A stretch of 64,000 nt of DNA, taken from positions 22,897 to 86,896 of the forward strand of contig CASDTR010000069.1 in the NCBI GenBank assembly GCA_949283785.1, written 5' to 3'. The notes below the pieces were generated by a model. It saw nothing but the letters and a program-made list of their open reading frames with translations. It had not been told where the DNA came from and made no database searches. The stretch is from an uncultured Oscillospiraceae bacterium (GTDB taxonomy: Bacteria > Bacillota > Clostridia > Oscillospirales > Acutalibacteraceae). Shown here piece by piece: positions 1 through 6,623 of the stretch. Each line of letters starts with the position of its first letter. Position 1 is the stretch's first letter. Both the position numbers and the translations under genes were made by a program.

Positions 1-1
1 T

Positions 2-886
2 AAGCGCACGGCGGATATTGAGGATCTCCAAAAGGAGATTGCCGATATGGAAGATATCCTTAACAGCCGCAGCAGGATAAAGAAGATAATCATAGAAGAG
101 CTTAAGGGAGTTGCGGATAAGTATTCTCAGCCGCGAAAGAGCGAAATATGCTATACCGCCGACCTTGAGGACGAGCCCGTAGCTGAGGAGATACCCGATT
201 ATCCAGTTACCTTCTTCTTTACAAAGGGCGGATATTTCAAGAAAATTACTCCTTTGTCACTGCGTATGAGCGGAGACCATAAGCTCAAGGACGGCGACGA
301 GATTTTTGAAGCCATAGAGGGAAGCAATCTCGACGAGCTGCTTTTCTTTACGGATAAATGTCAGGTCTATAAGGCTAAGGCCTCGGATTTTGACGATACG
401 AAGGCAAGCGTTCTTGGAGATTATGTAGCCTCAAAGCTCCAGATGGATGAGGGCGAGAATGCGGTTTTCATGGCCGTTACGAAGGATTATTCGGGCCATA
501 TGCTCTTTGTCTTTGAAAACGGAAAAGCGGCCAAGGTGCCTCTTAATTCCTATGCCACAAAGACAAACCGCAAGAAGCTCCTGAAAGCTTATTCCGATAA
601 AGCGCCCCTCACCGCCATGGTGCAGCTTTCGGAGGATAAGGATATTATACTTAAATCCTCTGCGGGAAGGCTTCTGCTTATAAATACGGGAGCGGTCAGC
701 GTAAAGAGTACTAAGGACACCATAGGCGTCGCCGTTATGAACCTTAAAAGGGGACAGAGGGTCGAAGAGGTAAGGGATTATGTACGGGGCGAGTTTACCA
801 AGGAACACCGCTACCGCACAAAGAATCTCCCTGCTCTGGGCGCGTTTTTAAGTGCTGAGGACGCAGGGGAGCAGTTAAAGCTCTAA
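2..886 (+). CDS. parC: DNA topoisomerase IV (or gyrase) subunit A, C-terminal part, 5' truncated by window edge
   Basis: The reading frame is open from base 2, so the first 45 bases (KRTADIEDLQKEIAD) belong to the same protein and the start lies outside the window; 294 residues are visible. The Leu/Glu-rich start is the end of the breakage-reunion domain coiled coil. The rest is the C-terminal beta-pinwheel that wraps DNA, with repeats of the type FFFTKGGYFKKI, LLFFTDKCQVYK, MLFVFENGKAAK and ILKSSAGRLLLI. The enzyme passes one duplex through a double-strand break to decatenate or supercoil DNA. No GyrA-box (QRRGGKG-like) is visible, which favours ParC over GyrA, but the assignment is not certain. 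The B subunit would be expected upstream. A hairpin at 956-996 probably ends the transcript. Confidence 0.85.
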   Translation, partial: KRTADIEDLQKEIADMEDILNSRSRIKKIIIEELKGVADKYSQPRKSEICYTADLEDEPVAEEIPDYPVTFFFTKGGYFKKITPLSLRMSGDHKLKDGDEIFEAIEGSNLDELLFFTDKCQVYKAKASDFDDTKASVLGDYVASKLQMDEGENAVFMAVTKDYSGHMLFVFENGKAAKVPLNSYATKTNRKKLLKAYSDKAPLTAMVQLSEDKDIILKSSAGRLLLINTGAVSVKSTKDTIGVAVMNLKRGQRVEEVRDYVRGEFTKEHRYRTKNLPALGAFLSAEDAGEQLKL

Positions 887-955
887 GCTTCAAAGCGTGT
901 CGGGCTCAGTTTCAGAGAAGCGATACATGTTTCGCAGTAATTGAATAATGACAAA

Positions 956-1008
956 AAGACGGTGCCGTGATTTTACGAAGGTCACAACACCGTCTTGCGT
1001 TATTTTTT
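956..1008 (+). terminator. Terminator after the topoisomerase gene
   Basis: AAGACGGTG (956-964) pairs with CACCGTCTT (988-996). A second inner stem GTGA/TCAC (967-970, 982-985) lies across a 2x2 internal loop. A T-rich tail with TTTTTT at 1003-1008 follows. It lies 70 bases after the stop of the topoisomerase gene. Confidence 0.65.
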
Positions 1009-1022
1009 AAAGAAGCTTCCCG

Positions 1023-1046
1023 TTTCGGCGCAGGACAGCGCCGAAA
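1023..1046. other. Perfect hairpin in the 887-1216 gap
   Basis: TTTCGGCGC (1023-1031) and GCGCCGAAA (1038-1046) form a 9-bp stem with a 6-base loop. No T run follows on either strand, so it is not a classic terminator. The gap 887-1216 holds three hairpins (956-996, this one, 1122-1151) and no credible gene; the short open frames across it run through the palindromes. Confidence 0.4.
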
Positions 1047-1099
1047 TAAATGGAAAGTCAATTCTTTAAAGTGCTTATCCGCTCTCTCTTTGTTTTTAA

Positions 1100-1151
1100 G
1101 GCATTTTCTCAAAATAAAACAGGCGGGAAAGAATAAAATTTCTTTCCCGCC
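1100..1151 (-). terminator. Terminator of the minus-strand ybjQ pair
   Basis: GGCGGGAAAGA (1122-1132) and TCTTTCCCGCC (1141-1151) form an 11-bp stem with an 8-base loop. Read on the minus strand it is followed by a T-rich stretch (complement of 1100-1121). It sits 66 bases past the stop of the YbjQ gene. Confidence 0.65.
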
Positions 1152-1216
1152 CCAATTGCAATGAACTGAAACCTCTTGAAAAACTTTGACGTCTCTTTGA
1201 TAAAAAAGAAGCTTTG

Positions 1217-1543
1217 TTATTCGTCAATGAACTTAACGGCAGTTCCGTATGCGATAACCTCGGCAGCGCCCTGCATAATGGCTGATGATGCGTAGCGGAT
1301 ATTTACTACTGCGTCTGCGCCCAATGCCTCGGCCTCCTCAACCATTCTCTTTGTGGCAAGCGCGCGGGCGTCGTTCATCATCTCGTTATATGCCTTTAAT
1401 TCGCCTCCCACCAAGGTCTTAAAGCTTTGCGTAATGTCTTTGCCGATGTTTTTAGACTGGATAGTGCTTCCCTTTACGAGCGACAATGTTTCTAATTTTT
1501 TACCGCTGATGTAATCAGTATTTACTAATATCATCTTCTTCAC
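1217..1543 (-). CDS. YbjQ/UPF0145 family protein
   Basis: 108 residues, the usual length of the YbjQ (UPF0145) family, whose members form a small pentameric alpha/beta domain of unknown function often described as putative heavy-metal binding. Visible family features are the N-terminal ILVNTDYISGKK strand, the central GGELKAYNEMMNDARALATKRM helix and the conserved EALGADAVVNIRYASSAI followed by AYGTAVKF at the C-terminus. It overlaps by 29 bases the small membrane protein gene upstream (1515-1748) on the same strand, so the two are probably co-translated. Family assignment is good; the function is unknown. Confidence 0.85.
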   Translation of the reverse strand: MKKMILVNTDYISGKKLETLSLVKGSTIQSKNIGKDITQSFKTLVGGELKAYNEMMNDARALATKRMVEEAEALGADAVVNIRYASSAIMQGAAEVIAYGTAVKFIDE

Positions 1544-1748
1544 CTTTCTTTATTTCTTTTATTCTTTCTATGCAAACTTTGACCATTACTGCTGACAGTA
1601 AAAGGGGAACGATGCTTAACACATACTTCCATATACCGTCTAACAGCGTTATCAAAAAGCCAAAATAAGCAGCATAATAAAGTACCACAATGACTGATAT
1701 CACAATCGGCGCCACCATTTTCTTTCGATGCCTGTTCACGTTTGTCAC
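1515..1748 (-). CDS. Small two-helix membrane protein, function unknown
   Basis: 77 residues. A short basic N-terminus (NRHRKK) is followed by a hydrophobic segment at about residues 11-34 and a second at about 38-57, then a charged tail ending EIKKGEEDD. It reads as an integral membrane protein with two spanning helices. It overlaps the YbjQ gene by 29 bases, so it is the first gene of that minus-strand unit. I do not recognise a family; tight coupling to YbjQ is the only clue. Confidence 0.6.
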   Translation of the reverse strand: MTNVNRHRKKMVAPIVISVIVVLYYAAYFGFLITLLDGIWKYVLSIVPLLLSAVMVKVCIERIKEIKKGEEDDISKY

Positions 1749-2241
1749 CTCAATTAATTGAGATTAGTATACGGCTTCATTTTAGCATAACGGTCTTATA
1801 AAGTCTATAAAAATATGGGAACAGTATAAGTACGGTGACACTGTACTTTAAGGCGTTAAAATTACAGAGCACTGCGGGCGATATATCACTGCTTTCAAAA
1901 GTCCGATTATGATTGCCGTGTCCTGCTTGTCAGACCGAAGCGTAATTTTAATGACAGAATAAAGCCTGCCGGACCGCCGCCTGTACAATCTCTCATTGAT
2001 TTTATTTTGCGTATAACCTAATAAGCAAAAGAAATCCCGACGGAAAAATTTCTCTTAAAAATGAAATTACCGTCGGGATATAAAACCGTTAAACCGGGCT
2101 TCCCCGAAAATTAACGGACAGCGGGGAAGCCGGCAAACGCATTTTTTTCGGCTGTTCCCTGCTGATAGTATTCTGCGCAAATAGCTTTTGAAAAATACAG
2201 GTAATTTTTGCTATAAGCAGTGATTTAAATAGAAAAATAAC
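1749..2241. other. Long intergenic stretch with two dyads, no gene seen
   Basis: Between the divergent ybjQ pair and secG there are about 560 bases with no credible gene. Two structures stand out. One is an imperfect palindrome AAGTAC...GTACTT at 1828-1848, which could be an operator. The other is a 10-bp stem ATCCCGACGG (2034-2043) / CCGTCGGGAT (2070-2079) with a 26-base AT-rich loop, which has no clear T run. An open minus-strand frame across 2089-2367 overlaps the secG start and looks spurious. Confidence 0.4.
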
Positions 2242-2270
2242 TTGCTTTTTATGTTTTGTTGTGATAAAAT
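2242..2270 (+). promoter_or_regulatory. secG promoter
   Basis: TTGCTT (2242-2247), 17 bases, TAAAAT (2265-2270): a sigma-A-like promoter ending 41 bases before the secG start codon. Confidence 0.55.
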
Positions 2271-2311
2271 TCATTAGTAAATCAGTTTCTATATTGTGCG
2301 GAGGTTTAAAA

Positions 2312-2560
2312 ATGAGCTGGTATGAAATAGTTTTAGGCGTTGCTCTTATAATACTTTCAATTGCCATTATCGTTATCGTCCTTCTTCAGCAGGGACGTCA
2401 GGCAGGCCTTTCCGGCGCTATCGCCGGCGGAGCTGAGTCTTTCCTCGGTAAGACAAAGGGTCGCAAAATGGAAGCAAAGCTAGAGCGTGCGACAAAAGCC
2501 ATTGCGATCATTTTCTTTGTCGTAACTCTGGCAGCTGCTCTTCTGTTGTTCTTCTTATAA
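2312..2560 (+). CDS. secG: Preprotein translocase subunit SecG
   Basis: 82 residues with two membrane helices (about 2-24 and 58-80) joined by the family signature loop LLQQGRQAGLSGAIAGGAESFLG. SecG is the small accessory subunit of the SecYEG channel and helps SecA-driven protein export across the cytoplasmic membrane. The start at 2312 is chosen because GGAGG lies 10 bases upstream and the protein then begins directly at the first helix; the frame is open further upstream but without a ribosome site. It is monocistronic, with its own promoter and a strong terminator at 2579-2613. Confidence 0.93.
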   Translation: MSWYEIVLGVALIILSIAIIVIVLLQQGRQAGLSGAIAGGAESFLGKTKGRKMEAKLERATKAIAIIFFVVTLAAALLLFFL

Positions 2561-2578
2561 TTCAAAATCGCAAAAGTT

Positions 2579-2613
2579 ACGGCATATCCATTTGGATGTG
2601 CCGTTTTCTTTTT
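2579..2613 (+). terminator. secG terminator
   Basis: ACGGCATATCC and GGATGTGCCGT pair over 11 bases (one G-U) around a 4-base loop and are followed by TTTTCTTTTT ending at 2613. Confidence 0.85.
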
Positions 2614-2623
2614 GTCCGAAAAC

Positions 2624-2643
2624 ATTTAGATAATTTTCTAAAT
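2624..2643. promoter_or_regulatory. Operator 1 of the sdpR-like operon
   Basis: Inverted repeat ATTTAGA-N6-TCTAAAT immediately upstream of the -35 box at 2649. It has the same sequence and spacing as the dyad at 2680-2699. It is probably the binding site of the ArsR/SdpR-type repressor encoded downstream (inference). Confidence 0.65.
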
Positions 2644-2648
2644 AACTG

Positions 2649-2677
2649 TTGACAGGGAAAAAAACGGGTGCTACAAT
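2649..2677 (+). promoter_or_regulatory. Promoter of the sdpR/sdpI-like operon
   Basis: TTGACA (2649-2654), 17 bases, TACAAT (2672-2677). It is bracketed by two identical operator dyads at 2624-2643 and 2680-2699, the second covering the expected transcription start. Confidence 0.8.
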
Positions 2678-2679
2678 AC

Positions 2680-2699
2680 ATTTAGATAAAAATCTAAAT
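2680..2699. promoter_or_regulatory. Operator 2 of the sdpR-like operon
   Basis: ATTTAGA-N6-TCTAAAT, extended to a 9-bp arm palindrome CATTTAGAT-AAAA-ATCTAAATG (2679-2700). It lies just after the -10 box, where a bound repressor would block the start of transcription. Confidence 0.7.
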
Positions 2700-2785
2700 G
2701 ACAGGAAGGAAGGAACCGATATTTGCAAAAATAACAGAATAGGCGGAGAAAGTTATTGTGATTTTTCCGAAAGAAGTGATTTAAA

Positions 2786-3145
2786 ATGAAAAATAAGAGA
2801 AAATTTGTTTTGCCCTATAATACTGCGGCTTATATGATTTCGGCCTTGACCTTTTTGTATGCCGTTTGTTTTCTCATAATCTGCTTTGTAATGATAGATA
2901 AGCTTCCCGATACGGTGCCTCTTCATTGGTCTGAGCAGAGCGGCTTTGACAGATTCGGGGACAAGTCGGAGCTTTACGCCCTTCCGATTATCTCAATGGC
3001 TATTGCCGTAATCGCTTTGCCCTGTTCTGTGCTTCTTATACGCAAAAGCTATAACGGCTTTGCCTATTTTGTAGACGGAGTTTCCGTATTTTCAACTCTT
3101 ATGACTATCCTCGCTTTCTGGCTTATGGTAAGTCAGGTAATTTAA
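2786..3145 (+). CDS. DUF1648 family membrane protein
   Basis: 119 residues with three hydrophobic segments (about 12-38, 69-88 and 95-117). The loop after the first helix, KLPDTVPLHWSEQSGFDRFGDKSE, is the DUF1648 signature also found at the N-terminus of SdpI. It is therefore a short SdpI-related protein, first in an operon with an ArsR-type repressor, a full SdpI and a DUF3784 protein. A role in resistance to membrane-active peptides is inferred from SdpI. The gene starts about 100 bases after the regulated promoter, with GAAAGAAGTG as ribosome site. Confidence 0.75.
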   Translation: MKNKRKFVLPYNTAAYMISALTFLYAVCFLIICFVMIDKLPDTVPLHWSEQSGFDRFGDKSELYALPIISMAIAVIALPCSVLLIRKSYNGFAYFVDGVSVFSTLMTILAFWLMVSQVI

Positions 3146-3190
3146 ATTTAATCGCATGGGTTAATGATGCGGATAAAGGAGGCGGTCAGA

Positions 3191-3469
3191 ATGGGGTTTC
3201 AGGATACCTTTAAAGCGCTCAGCGACCCGACCCGAAGGGAGATACTCCATATTCTTCGCGACGGGGCGAAAACCGCCGGAGACATAGCTTCCCATTTTTC
3301 CATGGCGGGGGCTACGATAAGCCATCATCTTTCCGTTTTGCGGGAGGCGGGACTTATAACCGACGACAAGCGCGGAAAATGCATTTACTATGAAATCAAC
3401 ATGTCTGTACTTGACGAAATAACCCAGTGGATTGCAGCTCTGAAAGGAGAGGAAAATCATGAAAAGTAA
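3191..3469 (+). CDS. sdpR: ArsR-family autorepressor, SdpR-like
   Basis: 92 residues, nearly all a winged helix-turn-helix: FKALSDPTRREILHILRDG, then TAGDIASHFSMAGATISHHLSVLREAGLI (recognition helix SHHLSVL), then the wing GKCIYYEIN. This layout and its place before sdpI match SdpR, which represses its own operon until the membrane-bound SdpI sequesters it in the presence of toxin. The start at 3191 is chosen for AAAGGAGG 8 bases upstream (3175-3182); an earlier in-frame ATG at 3164 has no such site. It overlaps the next gene by 11 bases. No metal-binding Cys cluster of classic ArsR sensors is present. Confidence 0.88.
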   Translation: MGFQDTFKALSDPTRREILHILRDGAKTAGDIASHFSMAGATISHHLSVLREAGLITDDKRGKCIYYEINMSVLDEITQWIAALKGEENHEK

Positions 3470-4124
3470 AAAATCCATTATAACGATGTGGGTCCTCGCG
3501 TTTATTTCACCGATAATGTTTTTGGCGGCCTATTCATATCTGCCTGAAAACGTGCCGATTCACTGGAACGCTCAGGGGCAGGTTGATAACTACGGCAGTA
3601 AGACAATGGCGGCGTTTCTGTTTTTCCTTCCCCTGCTTTTGGCGCTGATGTTCCAGTTTCTGCCTAAAATCGACCCGAAAAAGCAGAACTATGTAAAATT
3701 CCAGAAATACTACGATATATTCGCGATATTTATGACAGCGTTCTTTGATGTGGTCAACGGTGTGATGCTTACCGAAACCTTAAGGCCCGGCACCCTTTCA
3801 ATGGGTCTTATCCTTTCCATAGGCGTAAGCCTTATGCTCATAGTTCTCGGAAATATGATGGGCAAAATAAAGCATAACTATTTTATGGGAATAAAGACCC
3901 CCTGGACTCTGGCCGACCCTGACGTCTGGAACCAGACCCACCGCGTAGGCGGCATCATGTTTGTCATTATCGGAATAATCGCCCTTATAACCGGCTTTAT
4001 CTCCACTATGGCTTTCGCCATGGTCATTTTGGTCGGCTCATTGGGTTCTACAGCAGTCCTCTTCATTTTAAGTTATGTGCTGTTCAAAAAGCGCCATCCC
4101 GACGGGGACAACGATAAAAAGTAA
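3459..4124 (+). CDS. sdpI: SdpI family immunity/signal membrane protein
   Basis: 221 residues with about six membrane helices. The N-terminal DUF1648 region (YSYLPENVPIHWNAQGQVDNYGSKT, about 25-50) is followed by the SdpI domain with KHNYFMGIKTPWTLADPDVWNQTHRVGG (about 138-166), the conserved block that defines the family. In Bacillus subtilis SdpI protects against the SdpC toxin and also captures SdpR at the membrane. The gene overlaps the repressor gene by 11 bases, which fits that partnership. No SdpC-like toxin gene is visible nearby, so here it may answer to foreign peptides. Confidence 0.9.
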   Translation: MKSKKSIITMWVLAFISPIMFLAAYSYLPENVPIHWNAQGQVDNYGSKTMAAFLFFLPLLLALMFQFLPKIDPKKQNYVKFQKYYDIFAIFMTAFFDVVNGVMLTETLRPGTLSMGLILSIGVSLMLIVLGNMMGKIKHNYFMGIKTPWTLADPDVWNQTHRVGGIMFVIIGIIALITGFISTMAFAMVILVGSLGSTAVLFILSYVLFKKRHPDGDNDKK

Positions 4125-4141
4125 CTTTGGGAGATGAGGTT

Positions 4142-4459
4142 ATGCATTTTGAAGCTATACTGTATCTGGCGTTAGCGGCGATATTTATTGTTGTCGGCAT
4201 CCTTATTTTCCGTGGAAATACAGATCTCATTCACAATTACCATCAGAAAAACGTCAAGGACTTTGACAGGTACGGAAAAGCAATGGGCAAGGGTGTTATA
4301 GGAATGGGCGTGCCCTTTTTGCTCGGTGCGATCGTTTCTTTATGTTTAAACAGCGATAAGGGTACGATTGTCGGCATAGTCATTGTGCTGTCGGGCTTTG
4401 CGCTGTCCTTCATTTATATACTTAAAGTCCAGAAAAAGTATAACGGAGGTCTCTTTTAG
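4142..4459 (+). CDS. DUF3784 family membrane protein
   Basis: 105 residues with helices at about 2-22, 56-76 and 81-100. The segment LIFRGNTDLIHNYHQKNVKDFDRYGKAMGKG (about 21-52) matches the DUF3784 pattern of Gram-positive small membrane proteins that often follow sdpI. Start at 4142 because GGGAG lies 8 bases upstream; a TTG at 4127 would add five residues but has no site. It is the last gene of the sdpR-sdpI operon, which ends at the hairpin 4654-4697. Function unknown. Confidence 0.75.
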   Translation: MHFEAILYLALAAIFIVVGILIFRGNTDLIHNYHQKNVKDFDRYGKAMGKGVIGMGVPFLLGAIVSLCLNSDKGTIVGIVIVLSGFALSFIYILKVQKKYNGGLF

Positions 4460-4653
4460 AAAGACGCCTTAATAGTTTTCAGTGGTCCTGTAATTTATGC
4501 CTGCGGATAAGCTGAGCCGAAATGCGGGAAAATCCAAATAGTTAGCCCGTAAAATGCGTCAGATTTCCTTAATAGTATTTATAGGCAGAACGAAGCTCAA
4601 AAGCATTTGTGTTAAAAAGCTGTTTTGTCCATATTTAATTTAATAGATGAAAA

Positions 4654-4697
4654 CACCCCTTTTTCGGTTTGATCTGAGAAGGGGTGCTGCGTTTTTT
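4654..4697 (+). terminator. Terminator of the sdpI operon
   Basis: CACCCCTT (4654-4661) pairs with AAGGGGTG (4679-4686), extended inward by G-U and A-T pairs, followed by CTGCGTTTTTT. It lies in the 353-base gap 4460-4812, which otherwise shows only the promoter at 4741-4769. Confidence 0.75.
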
Positions 4698-4740
4698 GGG
4701 GGGATTTCGGAAGTGAAGGCCGCCGCTGTGCCGCCCTGTA

Positions 4741-4769
4741 TTGCATATGCGTTTGTCATGGGGTATACT
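4741..4769 (+). promoter_or_regulatory. Promoter of the NTF2-like gene
   Basis: TTGCAT (4741-4746), 17 bases, TATACT (4764-4769), ending 44 bases before the start codon at 4813. Confidence 0.65.
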
Positions 4770-4812
4770 TAAATTATTTTAAACTTCCAATACGGAAAAG
4801 AGCTGAGAGAAT

Positions 4813-5232
4813 TTGAACACTCACGAAGAAAAAATACAGAGATGGTTTTCTATGTGGCTGAAAAAAGATTGTAACAGCCTTGAAGATATCTTTTCGGCCG
4901 ATGCGGTATATACCGAAAGCTGGGGGCCGGAATATCATGGCACAGTTAAGATCCGCCATTGGTTTAACGAGTGGAACACAAGGGGAACGGTGCTCAAATG
5001 GGAGATAACGGGATTTTTTCATAAGGAAAATCAGACGGCTGTGCAGTGGTATTTTGAAAACAAAATGGATAGCGGCAAAACCGAGGCCTTCGAGGGCATG
5101 ACTCTTATCGAATGGACGAAGGATGATAGAATAAAGAGCCTTAAGGAATTCGGATGCAATATAAACAGATATGACCCTTATGAAATGGGAGAGACCCCCG
5201 TTTTTAGAGAAGAGAAAAAGTCATGGTTTTGA
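4813..5232 (+). CDS. NTF2-like / SnoaL-fold protein
   Basis: 139 residues starting at TTG. The order of elements fits the SnoaL-like NTF2 fold: an N-terminal helix EEKIQRWFSMWLKKD, the conserved SADAVYTESWGPEYHGTVKIRHWFNEW, then strands VLKWEITGFFHKENQTAVQWYFENK and FEGMTLIEWTKDDRIKSLKEF. Such single-domain proteins are cone-shaped binding folds with varied or no catalytic activity; the substrate cannot be told. The methyltransferase gene follows after 26 bases and may be co-transcribed. Confidence 0.75.
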   Translation: MNTHEEKIQRWFSMWLKKDCNSLEDIFSADAVYTESWGPEYHGTVKIRHWFNEWNTRGTVLKWEITGFFHKENQTAVQWYFENKMDSGKTEAFEGMTLIEWTKDDRIKSLKEFGCNINRYDPYEMGETPVFREEKKSWF

Positions 5233-5258
5233 ATTTGTTTTATTAGGGAGTGAATTAA

Positions 5259-6050
5259 ATGGAAATAAAAGATATACGCATTGATAACGGCAAGGCCTTC
5301 GACTGGGACAAGGCTTCGGCGGACTATGCAAAGTACAGGGATATTTACCCGGAAATATTTTACAGAAAAATCGCAGAAAGAAATCTGTGTGTGTCAGACC
5401 AAATGGTTTTAGATTTAGGTACGGGTACGGGAGTGCTGCCGAGAAACATGTACCGTTTCGGCGCAAAGTGGACAGGCTGCGATATATCGGCAGGTCAGCT
5501 GGAGCAGGCGGAAAAGCTATCCCGTGAGGCAGGACAGGGTATCGAATACATCCTGACCCCGGCTGAGGAAATAGATTTTCCCGACGGCACCTTTGACGTT
5601 ATAACATCGTGTCAGTGTTTCTGGTATTTCGACCATGAGAGAATAACGCCGAACCTCAAAAAGATGCTCAAAAAGGACGGAAGGCTGCTGATCCTTTATA
5701 TGTCATGGCTTCCCTTTGAGGACGAAATCGCGGGCGAGAGCGAAAAGCTAATTTTAAAATACAATCCCATGTGGAACGGCAACGGGGAGACGGTACACCC
5801 AATCGAGGTGCCTGATTGTGTTTTGAAGAGTTTTGAGCCTGTATACAGTGAGGAATACAGGTTTGATATCCCGTTTACTAAGGAGACATGGCATGGAAGA
5901 ATGAAGGCTTGCCGCGGAGTTGAGGCGTCTCTTACCGCCGAGGAGACGGCAAGGTGGGAGAGGGAGCACCGGGCTCTCCTCGAAAGAATAGCCCCCGACG
6001 AATTTAAAGTAAAGCATTACGCAGCCATGCTGGAGCTGAAGCCTCGCTGA
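5259..6050 (+). CDS. Class I SAM-dependent methyltransferase
   Basis: 263 residues. Motif I MVLDLGTGTGVLPRNM (about 50-65) binds S-adenosylmethionine, followed by GCDISAGQLEQA (motif II acidic Asp), then FDVITSCQCFWYFDHE (motif IV region) and LKKDGRLLILYMSW. This is the Methyltransf_11/25 type of Rossmann methylase that acts on small molecules; the substrate is not evident. The start follows GGGAGTG 7 bases upstream. Monocistronic or second after the NTF2-like gene; no terminator is clear downstream. Confidence 0.85.
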   Translation: MEIKDIRIDNGKAFDWDKASADYAKYRDIYPEIFYRKIAERNLCVSDQMVLDLGTGTGVLPRNMYRFGAKWTGCDISAGQLEQAEKLSREAGQGIEYILTPAEEIDFPDGTFDVITSCQCFWYFDHERITPNLKKMLKKDGRLLILYMSWLPFEDEIAGESEKLILKYNPMWNGNGETVHPIEVPDCVLKSFEPVYSEEYRFDIPFTKETWHGRMKACRGVEASLTAEETARWEREHRALLERIAPDEFKVKHYAAMLELKPR

Positions 6051-6623
6051 ACCGGAAAATGGAAAATAAATTTTAAGGCGTAAAGGCTGCGTATGTTTTG
6101 CGGCAATGTGTTTTTCTCTCCGAAAACATTTTAAAAGTTTATTAATATATATATACTGTTTATTAACTGAGCTTTTGAAGAAATGCGGTTTTTATCGTTT
6201 ATGTACAAAAAAGCAATTAATATGCGAAATCTATTGATTATTTAAGTTTTATAGTATAAACTTAAATAAAAGGAAAGTAATCAAAAAGTATAGTAAAATG
6301 TATATTTTTTCAAAAAAATGAAAATAAATCACAAATTTATTACCTGAAACTAATTTAAATTTTGAAGTTCAAATTATTGAATTAGTTTACTATATGTTAT
6401 ACAATATCAATATATATAAAATTTTGCACTTTTATAAATATTAAAAGAGAAGCATCGGGATTTCTTGTTTGGCAAATAAGCTTATAAGGATTGACACGGT
6501 GCTTTTGATTTTCGGTATGTTGTTAAAATATTGTGCTGAACACTGTATCCTTTAACGATATTTGTAGACCGAAGCAATTTTGCGATGACTAATTAATTAA
6601 AAAGGGGATTGAGGGGTATTTTT
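6051..6623. other. AT-rich leader region of the polysaccharide locus
   Basis: About 570 bases, strongly AT-rich between 6120 and 6440, with no open frame of note. A possible promoter is TTGACA (6491-6496) with TATGTT (6516-6521), but the 19-base spacing is long, so this is weak. The stretch probably holds the control region for the polysaccharide operon that starts at 6624. I recognise no known riboswitch in it. Confidence 0.4.

Noticed and set aside
912-1164. Overlapping short open frames on both strands after the topoisomerase gene
   Set aside because: They run through three hairpins including two terminators, have no ribosome sites and no recognisable protein features.
2089-2367. 92-codon minus-strand frame upstream of and over the secG start
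   Set aside because: It is antisense to the secG promoter and coding start, without a ribosome site or family resemblance.
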